Assembly: GCA_910584615.1 (NCBI GenBank)
Contig: CAJUAM010000020.1
Span: 1-58,939, forward strand
DNA length: 58,939 bases
Source of the DNA: an uncultured Dorea sp.
GTDB lineage: Bacteria > Bacillota > Clostridia > Lachnospirales > Lachnospiraceae
Reading direction: 5' to 3'
Below, piece after piece: positions 24,593 through 33,117 of this stretch (position 1 is its first letter; each line of letters begins with the position of its first letter). The position numbers and the translations under genes were made by a program. The notes below the pieces were generated by a model that saw only the letters and a list, made by a program, of their open reading frames with translations, was not told where the DNA came from and searched no databases.

Positions 24593-26101
24593 ATGAGCAA
24601 ATTAAACAGAATGTCCGGCATCCTTATGCACCCGACATCCCTGCCCTCCCCTTACGGAATCGGGGATCTTGGAAAAGATGCATATGAATTTATTGACTTT
24701 TTAGAGATGTCAGGTCAGCACCTCTGGCAGATCCTGCCATTGACACATACAGGTTTCGGAGATTCACCTTATCAGAGTTTTTCTGCCTTTGCGGGACAGC
24801 CGCTGCTTATCAGCCCGGATCATCTTGCGGACCTTGGGCTTTTGGAGAGCTTTGAATTGCAGAATTGTCCGGTCACTGACGAAAAACAGATTGATTACGG
24901 CGTGATCATCCCGTGGAAACAGCTGATCTTCAGGCTCGCCTACGACCGCTTCCTCACAAGAGATACTGTCGATGTTAAGCTAAAAAAAGAATTTAATGAT
25001 TTTTGCGAAGAAAACAGCTACTGGCTTGACGATTATTCTCTTTTTATGGCATGCAAAGATATCAACACTGGAAAAAGCTGGCTTGAATGGGGAGAAAAAT
25101 ACCGGATTCCCACAATAAAATTAAAAAATGAATTGAAAGAAACACTTTCCCTGGATATTGGTTACTACCAGTTTCTTCAGTTTTTGTTTTTTATGGAGTG
25201 GAAGGCATTGAAAAAATATGCCAATGAACATAGTGTACAGATCATCGGCGATATCCCGATCTTTGTATCTATGGACAGTGCTGATGTATGGGCAAATCAG
25301 GAGCTTTTCCAGCTGGATGAAAAAGGTTATCCGCTGTCTGTTGCAGGAGTTCCGCCAGACTATTTTTCTGTCACAGGACAATTATGGGGCAATCCTTTGT
25401 ATAACTGGTCAGTCCACGAAAAGAACGGTTTCTCTTGGTGGATCAGAAGAATCAAAAGTCAGCTTTCCAATGTAGACATTCTCCGAATTGACCATTTCCG
25501 CGGCTTTGAAAGCTATTGGTCCATTCCTTACGGGGAAGAGACTGCGATAGACGGCAAATGGATTAAAGCGCCCGGCGAACAATTATTTGAAGCAGTCGAA
25601 CTTGCTCTTGGAGAAAATCTCCCGATCATCGCGGAAGATTTAGGTGTTATCACAGAGGAAGTTACGGCTCTGCGTGAATCTTTCCATTTCCCCGGCATGA
25701 AGATCCTGCAGTTCGCCTTTGAATCCACCGGTGAAAGCGATTATCTCCCACACCAGTTTACATCGCCTCAGTGTGTATGCTACACCGGTACCCACGATAA
25801 TGACACCACCTGCGGCTGGTACCGGACTCTTAACGCGGATTGCAAAAAGAAAGTACAGCTTTACACTAATACCGAACCCGGGAGGGACATCAGTCGTAAT
25901 TTCATAAAGCTTTGTCTTGGAAGCATCGCGGCATATGCCATCTTTCCTCTGCAGGATGTCCTTGCACTTGGAAGCGAGGCACGTATGAATACACCAGGTG
26001 TTGCTGCCGGCAACTGGAACTGGCGTTATAAAAAGATGGCCCTTACCGCTTCTCTTGCAGAAGAACTAAAAGAACTCACCATTTTATATGGTAGATACTA
26101 A
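24593..26101 (+). CDS. malQ: 4-alpha-glucanotransferase
   Basis: A 502-residue GH77 enzyme that transfers glucan chains between maltodextrins (amylomaltase). The N-terminus is MSGILMHPTSLPSPYGIGDL. Catalytic motifs are the nucleophile in ILRIDHFRGFESYW (near 302), the acid/base in PIIAEDLGVIT (near 345) and the third Asp in YTGTHDNDTTCGWY (near 397). The length is normal for bacterial MalQ. AAGGAG lies upstream of the ATG. It is the first gene of a plus-strand run with plsC 21 bases behind, probably a transcriptional rather than functional link. The GH13 enzyme at 52821 would complement it in maltodextrin use. Confidence 0.95.
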   Translation: MSKLNRMSGILMHPTSLPSPYGIGDLGKDAYEFIDFLEMSGQHLWQILPLTHTGFGDSPYQSFSAFAGQPLLISPDHLADLGLLESFELQNCPVTDEKQIDYGVIIPWKQLIFRLAYDRFLTRDTVDVKLKKEFNDFCEENSYWLDDYSLFMACKDINTGKSWLEWGEKYRIPTIKLKNELKETLSLDIGYYQFLQFLFFMEWKALKKYANEHSVQIIGDIPIFVSMDSADVWANQELFQLDEKGYPLSVAGVPPDYFSVTGQLWGNPLYNWSVHEKNGFSWWIRRIKSQLSNVDILRIDHFRGFESYWSIPYGEETAIDGKWIKAPGEQLFEAVELALGENLPIIAEDLGVITEEVTALRESFHFPGMKILQFAFESTGESDYLPHQFTSPQCVCYTGTHDNDTTCGWYRTLNADCKKKVQLYTNTEPGRDISRNFIKLCLGSIAAYAIFPLQDVLALGSEARMNTPGVAAGNWNWRYKKMALTASLAEELKELTILYGRY

Positions 26102-26122
26102 GATAATGAGAGGTTACTACGA

Positions 26123-26857
26123 ATGTTAAGATTTATATGTGTTGTTTTCTTTCTTTTCTCGTTCCTTCTTTTCGGTCTCCCTGTGTTAGGAATTGAATGG
26201 ATCATCGGGAAATTTAATAAAGAAAAGTCAGATTACCAATGTCTGCGCATTGTACAGTGGGCATTTAGAAATCTTCTAGCAATTACAGGTGTCACAGTTA
26301 CTGTGATCGGTGAGGAAAATATCCCTGACGAACCGGTACTTTTTATCGCGAACCACCGAAGCTATTTTGATATTCTGCTTACCTATTCACGGTGTAAAAG
26401 GCTTACTGGCTATGTAGCAAAGAAAGAGATGTTAAGATACCCTGTACTGCGCACTTGGATGCTGCGGCTTTATTGTCTGTTTCTGGACCGTGAGAATATG
26501 AAGGAAGGGCTTAAGACGATCCTCCAGGCAATTGACTATATAAAGAATGGTATCTCTATCTGCATCTTTCCAGAAGGAACCCGCAATGACGGCGAAGAAT
26601 TAAGTCTCCTGCGCTTTCACACCGGCTCTTTCAGAATCGCTGAAAAAAGCGGCTGTGCTATCGTTCCCATCAGCCTGAACAATACCGCCTCTATTTTTGA
26701 AAATCAATTTCCAAAGATCAGGAAGACACATGTTGTTCTGGAATACGGGAAACCTGTATACCCAGGCAGCCTTGATAAAGAAACCCGCAGGCATCTTGCT
26801 TCATACTTCCAGAATATCATACAGGAAACTATCAATAAAAATAAGGAACTTATATAA
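26123..26857 (+). CDS. plsC: 1-acyl-sn-glycerol-3-phosphate acyltransferase
   Basis: A 244-residue membrane-associated acyltransferase that makes phosphatidic acid from lysophosphatidic acid. It has an N-terminal membrane segment (FICVVFFLFSFLLFGLPVLG), the catalytic box NHRSYFDIL (His-x4-Asp, near 77-85), and the substrate motif FPEGTRNDGE near 149-158. The next block, AIVPISLNNTASIFENQFPK, is also typical. It sits directly after malQ. Confidence 0.93.
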   Translation: MLRFICVVFFLFSFLLFGLPVLGIEWIIGKFNKEKSDYQCLRIVQWAFRNLLAITGVTVTVIGEENIPDEPVLFIANHRSYFDILLTYSRCKRLTGYVAKKEMLRYPVLRTWMLRLYCLFLDRENMKEGLKTILQAIDYIKNGISICIFPEGTRNDGEELSLLRFHTGSFRIAEKSGCAIVPISLNNTASIFENQFPKIRKTHVVLEYGKPVYPGSLDKETRRHLASYFQNIIQETINKNKELI

Positions 26858-26892
26858 CTAAACAGTTAGATATTTATTATTTAGCATACAAA

Positions 26893-26901
26893 TGATATAA
26901 T
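26893..26901 (+). promoter_or_regulatory. Extended -10 promoter element upstream of pncB
   Basis: TGATATAAT, an extended -10, lies 32 bases before the pncB ATG in a 75-base AT-rich gap. The -35 is weak. It suggests pncB-murF can be transcribed independently of malQ-plsC. Confidence 0.5.
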
Positions 26902-26932
26902 AGACTAAAATCAGATAAAGGAGATAATAAAA

Positions 26933-28387
26933 ATGAACCGACAGGATCTAACCTTGTTAACAGATCTATATGAATTGACTATGATGCAAGGTTATTATGA
27001 ACAAGGACAAAATGAGATCGTCGTATTTGATGTGTTTTTCCGCCAAAACCCATGTAATAACGGCTATTCCGTATGCGCGGGGCTCGCTCAGGTAATTGAT
27101 TACATTAAAAATTTAAACTTTACTTACGAAGATGTAGATTATCTGCGGAATCTAAAAATTTTCAGTGAAGATTTTCTTCAGTATTTGAGCGGTTTTCATT
27201 TCAGCGGAGATATCTATGCTATTCCAGAAGGAACCGTGGTCTTTCCAAAAGAACCTCTTCTGAAAGTAATTGCCCCTATCATGGAAGCACAGCTCGTTGA
27301 GACCGCTATTTTAAATATCATCAATCATCAGTCACTTATTGCAACCAAGACCTCCCGGATCGTCTTTGCCGCAGCCGGAGACGGCATCATGGAATTTGGC
27401 TTAAGACGCGCGCAGGGTCCCGATGCAGGTCTCTACGGCGCAAGGGCCGCTATGATCGGCGGATGTGTTGGTACTTCTAATGTACTGGCAGGAGAGATGT
27501 TTGATGTTCCAGTCATGGGAACGCATGCTCATAGCTGGATCATGAGTTTTGAAGATGAATATACTGCTTTTAAGACTTATGCCAGGCTTTATCCCGATAA
27601 TTGTACACTTCTGGTAGACACCTATGACACATTAAAATCTGGCGTCCCGAATGCGATCCGTGTTTTCCAGGAATTCAAAGAAGCTGGAACACCTCTTAAA
27701 AAATATGGTATCCGCCTCGACAGCGGCGACCTTGCATATCTTTCAAAAGAGGCCCGCAAGATGCTTGACGAAGCAGGATTTTCAGATGCTTCCATCTGCG
27801 CTTCTAATGATTTGGACGAGTATCTCCTGCATGATCTTAAAATCCAGGGTGCCACTATCAATTCATGGGGAGTCGGCACAAACCTGATCACTTCAAAAGA
27901 CTGTCCGTCTTTTGGAGGCGTCTATAAACTTGCTGCTATCATGGACAAAGATGGTACATTTGTCCCTAAGATAAAGATTTCTGAAAATACAGAAAAAATA
28001 ACTAATCCGGGCAATAAAACGATCTATCGTATCTATGATAAAAACACAGACAAAATAAAAGCCGATCTGATCTGCTTTGTTGGTGAAGAATACGATACTT
28101 CTAAGGATCTGCTTCTTTTTGATCCGGTCGACACATGGAAAAAGACAAAACTTCCCGGCGGCTCTTACATCATAAGGGAAATCATGGTTCCGATCTTCCG
28201 TAAGGGAGAATGCATTTATCAGTCTCCTTCCGTCACAGAGATTGCCGAATACTGCAAAAAAGAAAAAGATACATTATGGGAGGAGACAAAACGTCTTTTC
28301 TACCCTCATAGAGTACATGTAGATTTATCAAGAAAGCTTTATGATGTCAGGAAAACTTTGCTTGACCAGATGAATAGACCAGACTAA
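26933..28387 (+). CDS. pncB: Nicotinate phosphoribosyltransferase
   Basis: A 484-residue enzyme making nicotinate mononucleotide from nicotinate and PRPP in NAD salvage. It opens with LTLLTDLYELTMMQGYYEQG, followed by FFRQNPCNNGYSVCAGLAQV, the block EFGLRRAQGPDAGLYGARAA near 155-174, GTHAHSWIMSF near 197-207 with the phosphorylatable His region, and LDSGDLAYLSKEARK near 260-274. The length is that of the larger bacterial form. AAGGAG sits before the ATG. murF follows after 13 bases. Confidence 0.94.
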   Translation: MNRQDLTLLTDLYELTMMQGYYEQGQNEIVVFDVFFRQNPCNNGYSVCAGLAQVIDYIKNLNFTYEDVDYLRNLKIFSEDFLQYLSGFHFSGDIYAIPEGTVVFPKEPLLKVIAPIMEAQLVETAILNIINHQSLIATKTSRIVFAAAGDGIMEFGLRRAQGPDAGLYGARAAMIGGCVGTSNVLAGEMFDVPVMGTHAHSWIMSFEDEYTAFKTYARLYPDNCTLLVDTYDTLKSGVPNAIRVFQEFKEAGTPLKKYGIRLDSGDLAYLSKEARKMLDEAGFSDASICASNDLDEYLLHDLKIQGATINSWGVGTNLITSKDCPSFGGVYKLAAIMDKDGTFVPKIKISENTEKITNPGNKTIYRIYDKNTDKIKADLICFVGEEYDTSKDLLLFDPVDTWKKTKLPGGSYIIREIMVPIFRKGECIYQSPSVTEIAEYCKKEKDTLWEETKRLFYPHRVHVDLSRKLYDVRKTLLDQMNRPD

Positions 28388-28400
28388 AAGGAGAAGAAAG

Positions 28401-29774
28401 ATGAAAAATCTTACTCTGGAAAATATTACAAAAGCTTGCCGGGGAACTTATCACGGTGATCCAAAAAAGCTTGGATTGGAAGTTTTAGATGTTGTCATCG
28501 ACAGCCGAAAGGTAAAAAAAGATTTCCTTTTCGTAGCTATTGACGGCGAAAAAGTCAATGCCCACAAATTTATTCCGGATACGATCAAACAGGGGGCGCT
28601 TTGCGTCGTGTCCCATGAGGATCTCGGTGTAACTGATTTCCCATATATTCTTGTAGAATCCACAGGGCAGGCCCTTCTTGATATTGCTAAGCTTTACCGT
28701 GATTCCTTTGATCTAAAGGTTGTAGGAGTTACCGGAAGCGCAGGAAAGACCAGTACAAAAGAGATGATAGCCTCTGTCCTCTCTCAAAAATACAATGTAC
28801 ACAAAACTCTCGGTAATTTTAATAACGAATGGGGACTTCCTATTACTATTTTCGAGATGAATGAGTCCCATGAGGTCGCTATTTTAGAGATGGGTGTCAA
28901 CCATTTTGGAGAGATGCGCCGTTTGTCGTCTGTTGCAAGTCCGGACATCTGTGTTATCACTAATATTGGGATCGCCCACCTTGAATTTTTTAAGACAAGA
29001 GAAGGTATCCTGCAGGAAAAATCCCAGATGATCCAAGACATGAAAAACGGCGGAACTATCATTTTAAACGGAGATGATGACCTCCTCTTTAAAATGGGTC
29101 CCTTAAAAGGCGTAGATCCTGTCTTCTTTGGAATCAATGATTCTTGTGAATTTTACGCTTCTGATCTAAAATCGGCGGGACTTAAAGGAACTGAATGTAC
29201 TCTCCACCTTCCCTCTGGCGAGAGTTTCCACTGTTTAGTTCCGCTTCCGGGTATCCATATGGTATCCAATGCTCTTGCGGGGGCCGCAGTTGGATATTCT
29301 CTTGGCCTCACTTTAAACGAGATTAAGCAGGGTATAGAAAGTCTTCCTTCTATCCCGGGCCGGAATAATATTATTTCTACCGATAAACTCGTCATCCTGG
29401 ACGACTGCTACAACGCGAACCCGATTTCTACTAAAGCCGCCATTGACGTACTGACTATGGCAATCGGCCGTAAAGTCGCCGTTCTCGGAACTATGGGAGA
29501 ACTTGGAAAGGATGAGTCTCAGCTTCATTTTGATACCGGTTTGTATGCGGCAAAACAAGGTATAGATCTTGTCTGCGGTATTGGCAGACTCGGAAAGGAG
29601 ATTGCTTATGGAGCTTCCAAAGAAGGCTCTTCAACAAAAGCGCTCTGGTTTGAGACTAACGCGGATTTCATATCCTCTATGAGAGATATTATAAAAGAAG
29701 GCGACAATGTGCTCGTCAAAGCCTCCCACGGCATGAATTTCTCAGAACTTGTAGAATCCCTGAGGGAATTATAA
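28401..29774 (+). CDS. murF: UDP-N-acetylmuramoyl-tripeptide-D-alanyl-D-alanine ligase
   Basis: A 457-residue cytoplasmic Mur ligase that adds D-Ala-D-Ala to the UDP-MurNAc-tripeptide. N-terminal substrate domain: VVIDSRKVKKDFLFVAIDGE. ATP loop: VTGSAGKTSTKEMI at about 110-123. Central domain: NFNNEWGLPITIFEM and LEMGVNHFGEM. C-terminal: LDDCYNANPIS and VLGTMGELG, the GxMxELG hallmark of MurF. The gene ends in a strong terminator. Confidence 0.95.
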   Translation: MKNLTLENITKACRGTYHGDPKKLGLEVLDVVIDSRKVKKDFLFVAIDGEKVNAHKFIPDTIKQGALCVVSHEDLGVTDFPYILVESTGQALLDIAKLYRDSFDLKVVGVTGSAGKTSTKEMIASVLSQKYNVHKTLGNFNNEWGLPITIFEMNESHEVAILEMGVNHFGEMRRLSSVASPDICVITNIGIAHLEFFKTREGILQEKSQMIQDMKNGGTIILNGDDDLLFKMGPLKGVDPVFFGINDSCEFYASDLKSAGLKGTECTLHLPSGESFHCLVPLPGIHMVSNALAGAAVGYSLGLTLNEIKQGIESLPSIPGRNNIISTDKLVILDDCYNANPISTKAAIDVLTMAIGRKVAVLGTMGELGKDESQLHFDTGLYAAKQGIDLVCGIGRLGKEIAYGASKEGSSTKALWFETNADFISSMRDIIKEGDNVLVKASHGMNFSELVESLREL

Positions 29775-29781
29775 AGTATCT

Positions 29782-29853
29782 AAAAGAGGCTGTCGGTTAA
29801 AATTGATCCGGAAATTAATATTCTTGATCAATCTTGTACCGACAGCCTCTTTT
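29782..29853. terminator. Bidirectional terminator between convergent murF and aldo/keto reductase genes
   Basis: AAAAGAGGCTGTCGGT pairs with ACCGACAGCCTCTTTT, a 16-base perfect inverted repeat with a 40-base internal segment. T-runs flank both sides. Confidence 0.8.
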
Positions 29854-29864
29854 ATTTGCTTTTC

Positions 29865-30866
29865 TTACTCTCTGTCCCAGATATCTCTCCAGTCTTTGGC
29901 ACTTTCCCACAAAAATACCTGTCCTTTAAGCAGCCTGAAATTTCTATCTGCTTTTTTAAGTATTTCCATCTCTTTATCTGTTAAAAAATCTTCTGTAGTA
30001 CATTTAAGATTTCCTACATACTCATTCTCAAACACAGAGAACGGAATCGGAACCTGACCCCTTTGCACTGCCCACTTTACACAGATTGTAGCAGGATGGC
30101 AGTTATGCGCTTTTGCAATCTCAATAAGTTCCGGCATCTCAAATGTAACGATATCATCAGGCATTGTATCCCGTTCAGGACGACATGGAGATCCCAGCGG
30201 ACTGTATGCAATCGGAAGGATACCATGTTCTTTACAATACTCAAAAAGCTTTGGCTGTTGGAAAGTCGGATTGATCTCCACCTCAAGCACTACTGGTTTG
30301 ATACGGCAAAGCGGAAGAATCTGTTCCATCTTTGTGATTGTTACATTCGACATCCCAATACCCTTGACAAGTCCCATATCAACCAGTTTTTCCATCTGCC
30401 TCCATACAGTCATATACTCATCTAAAGAAAATGGTACATGATTTGGATCCCTTCCATCCAGATGTGCCCCTGGTTCATGATGATTCGGAAACGGCCAGTG
30501 GACCATATAAATATCTACATAATCCAGCTGGAGATCTCTAAGGCTCTGCGCGCAGGCTACCAATACATCTCCTTGTCCATGCATATTGTTCCATACTTTC
30601 GTCATGATCGTCATATCTTCCCGCTGCACGATCCCTTCTTTAAAGGCACGGGCATAGACTTTTCCAATCTCTTTCTCGTTCCCGTAAGCCGCCGCGCCGT
30701 CAAACAAACGGTATCCTGCTTTAATCGCTCCATACACAGCATCTGCTACTTGCCCGGAATCGTATTTATCATTTCCGAAAGTCCCCATGCCAATCCCCGG
30801 AATCACCATGCCATTACTTAATTTTCTTTGTGGTATCAGAGTGGGATTTACTTTTTCCATCATCAT
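29865..30866 (-). CDS. Aldo/keto reductase
   Basis: A 333-residue NAD(P)H-dependent oxidoreductase with a TIM-barrel fold. The catalytic tetrad is complete: Asp and Tyr in RLFDGAAAYGNEKEIGKVY (near 53-71), Lys in MTKVWNNM (near 89) and His in YMVHWPFPN (near 123). KGIGMSNVTITKMEQIL and IAYSPLG follow, and the C-terminal nucleotide-binding part includes QVPIPFSVFENEYVGNLKCT. The physiological substrate cannot be read from the sequence. It starts with ATG-ATG-ATG; spacing from AAGGAG favours the second or third. It is a single-gene unit. Confidence 0.9.
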   Translation of the reverse strand: MMMEKVNPTLIPQRKLSNGMVIPGIGMGTFGNDKYDSGQVADAVYGAIKAGYRLFDGAAAYGNEKEIGKVYARAFKEGIVQREDMTIMTKVWNNMHGQGDVLVACAQSLRDLQLDYVDIYMVHWPFPNHHEPGAHLDGRDPNHVPFSLDEYMTVWRQMEKLVDMGLVKGIGMSNVTITKMEQILPLCRIKPVVLEVEINPTFQQPKLFEYCKEHGILPIAYSPLGSPCRPERDTMPDDIVTFEMPELIEIAKAHNCHPATICVKWAVQRGQVPIPFSVFENEYVGNLKCTTEDFLTDKEMEILKKADRNFRLLKGQVFLWESAKDWRDIWDRE

Positions 30867-30993
30867 AATCTCCTTTCATTTGTCACCTTATTATATATAA
30901 TAGCATAAGAAATATAATATGTAAACTAAGAAATCAAAATTACTTTCGTACGAAAGCAATATTATTAATTTCATGCTGTGTATACAATAAAAA

Positions 30994-31020
30994 GCTGTTG
31001 GAATAACATTTTCCAACAGC
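30994..31020 (-). terminator. Terminator of the V-ATPase operon
   Basis: On the minus strand, GCTGTTGGAA, a seven-base loop and TTCCAACAGC, followed by TTTTTATTG. It lies 49 bases after the subunit D stop. Confidence 0.88.
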
Positions 31021-31068
31021 CCTTTATTTGAACCATTTTGATCAGACGTTCATCTAAAATCCGACAAA

Positions 31069-31728
31069 CTACTGTCTTTCACTATAATGATGAGCTTCCT
31101 CAAGCATCATATCTTTTACTTTCATCAGACGAATCTGTGAACTTCTTTCATTCTCATCCAGTTTCATCGTGATATATTTAATCGTCTCCTGTGCCTCCGG
31201 AATTGTCACGTGCTCTAACGCATTTACACGGCGTCTCGTCTTCTCGATCTCAGCCGCCATAAGCTGACACGCTTTTTCCGTCTCCGCAAGTCTTAACATA
31301 TCCGGCAGGATATCTGCTAATGATTTTACAGCACCGTCAAGGTCGCTGGACGTAAACGCAAAACCGTAAGAGTATATATCATTTACATCCGCAGTCCTTG
31401 TTGAAGTATTAAAAACTGGAATATTAACACTCATGACATTCTTCTGTCCTACTTCAAGATTAACCTCCTGTTTCGGTGCCATCAATGCCGTATTCAATGT
31501 AGCTTCATCCATTCCGGCTTTCGCTATGACAAAATTCTTATTCGCAGAGAAGATTCCGGCCTCTACCTTCTGACGAAGTGCCATATTTTCCTTAACTAAC
31601 TCAAGGAACTGGCGCATAAGCTCATCACGTTTATCTTTGAGGAGTTTGTGTCCTCTTCTGGCTGTGACAAGCTTTTTCTTCGTCTTGGTAAGCTCCATAC
31701 GGGTAGGAGTTATCTGCTTAGATGCCAT
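31069..31728 (-). CDS. ntpD: V-type ATPase subunit D (central stalk)
   Basis: A 219-residue coiled-coil shaft protein that rotates inside the A3B3 head. The N-terminus has ITPTRMELTKTKKKLVTARR and GHKLLKDKRDELMRQFLEL; the C-terminal helix has RRRVNALEHVTIPEAQETIK, all typical of subunit D. It is the last gene of the operon, 15 bases after subunit B. Confidence 0.95.
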   Translation of the reverse strand: MASKQITPTRMELTKTKKKLVTARRGHKLLKDKRDELMRQFLELVKENMALRQKVEAGIFSANKNFVIAKAGMDEATLNTALMAPKQEVNLEVGQKNVMSVNIPVFNTSTRTADVNDIYSYGFAFTSSDLDGAVKSLADILPDMLRLAETEKACQLMAAEIEKTRRRVNALEHVTIPEAQETIKYITMKLDENERSSQIRLMKVKDMMLEEAHHYSERQ

Positions 31729-31743
31729 CCCTCGACCTCCTTC

Positions 31744-33117
31744 TTACTGCTTTCCATAGTACATGTCTAAGAACTTGTCATCGATACGTTTTAACTCTGC
31801 TCTTGGCAGCATAGAAAGTAACTTCCAGCCAATGGCCAGCGTCTCTTCTATAGAGCGGTCATTGGTATAGCCCTGAGATACATATTCTTTTTCAAAAGCT
31901 TCCGCAAACTCTGCATATTTAAGATCGATCTCTGTCAATGCTGCTTCTCCGAGAATCGTCATAAGCTCTTTTGCATCTTTACCGCGGGAATATGCCGCGA
32001 ACAACTGGTTCATAGTATTCGCATGGTCTGCTCTTGTCTTGCCTTCACCGATACCTTTATCTTTCAGACGTGAAAGTGACGGCAATACGTCGATCGGGGG
32101 CTGAAGCCCTTTACGATATAATTCACGGCTTAAGATTACCTGTCCCTCTGTGATATATCCTGTAAGGTCAGGAATCGGATGAGTCTTATCATCCTCCGGC
32201 ATAGTCAGGATCGGAATCATCGTAATACTTCCATTCTTGCCTCTCTGACGTCCTGCTCTCTCATACATAGTCGCAAGGTCCGTATACATATATCCAGGAT
32301 ACCCGCGGCGTCCCGGAACTTCCTTCTTCGCTGCCGAAATCTCACGGAGCGCGTCTGCGTAGTTAGTAATATCTGTAAGGATTACAAGCACATGCATATC
32401 CTTTTCAAAAGCAAGATATTCTGCTGCTGTAAGTGCCATACGAGGCGTAGAAATACGCTCAACAGCCGGGTCATTCGCCAAGTTGATAAACAGTACTGTT
32501 CTGTCAATTGCTCCTGTCTCTTTAAAAGACTCAATAAAGTAATTAGACTCTTCAAAGGTAATACCCATAGCAGCAAATACAACGGCAAAATTCTCATCTG
32601 TTCCTCGTACTTTAGCCTGTCTTGCAATCTGCGCGGCAAGCTGTGAATGCGGCAGACCGGAACAGGAAAAGATCGGCAGTTTCTGTCCGCGGACTAGCGT
32701 ATTCAATCCGTCGATAGCGGATACACCTGTCTGGATAAACTCCTCAGGGTATACTCTGGCTGCCGGATTCATAGGCAGACCGTTAATATCTCTTCTTTCC
32801 TCCGGCAGAATCTCCGGACCGTCATCAATCGGACGGCCAAGTCCGTCAAAGACACGGCCAAGCATATCTCCGGATACTCCAAGTTCCATACTCCGTCCCA
32901 GAAAACGTACTTTACTATTACTTAAGTTGATGCCGGCAGCATTCTCATAAAGCTGTACGACTACATCACTGCCGTCTACCTCAAGTACCTTGCAGCGACG
33001 TCTTTCGCCGTTCGCAAGCTCAATCTCTCCAAGCTCATCAAATGCGACGCCTTCTACTCCTTTTACCATCATCAGCGGTCCGGCAACTTCCTGTATTGTT
33101 CTATATTCTTTTGGCAT
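31744..33117 (-). CDS. ntpB: V-type ATPase subunit B (regulatory, non-catalytic)
   Basis: A 457-residue head subunit. It starts MPKEYRTIQEVAGPLMMVKG and carries LPIFSCSGLPHSQLAAQIAR near 147-166, the non-catalytic equivalent of the P-loop region, with no GKT. MGITFEESNYFIESFKETGA and PGRRGYPGYMYTDLATMYER are conserved family blocks. Its ATG overlaps the stop of subunit A, so the two are coupled to give equal amounts. Confidence 0.96.
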   Translation of the reverse strand: MPKEYRTIQEVAGPLMMVKGVEGVAFDELGEIELANGERRRCKVLEVDGSDVVVQLYENAAGINLSNSKVRFLGRSMELGVSGDMLGRVFDGLGRPIDDGPEILPEERRDINGLPMNPAARVYPEEFIQTGVSAIDGLNTLVRGQKLPIFSCSGLPHSQLAAQIARQAKVRGTDENFAVVFAAMGITFEESNYFIESFKETGAIDRTVLFINLANDPAVERISTPRMALTAAEYLAFEKDMHVLVILTDITNYADALREISAAKKEVPGRRGYPGYMYTDLATMYERAGRQRGKNGSITMIPILTMPEDDKTHPIPDLTGYITEGQVILSRELYRKGLQPPIDVLPSLSRLKDKGIGEGKTRADHANTMNQLFAAYSRGKDAKELMTILGEAALTEIDLKYAEFAEAFEKEYVSQGYTNDRSIEETLAIGWKLLSMLPRAELKRIDDKFLDMYYGKQ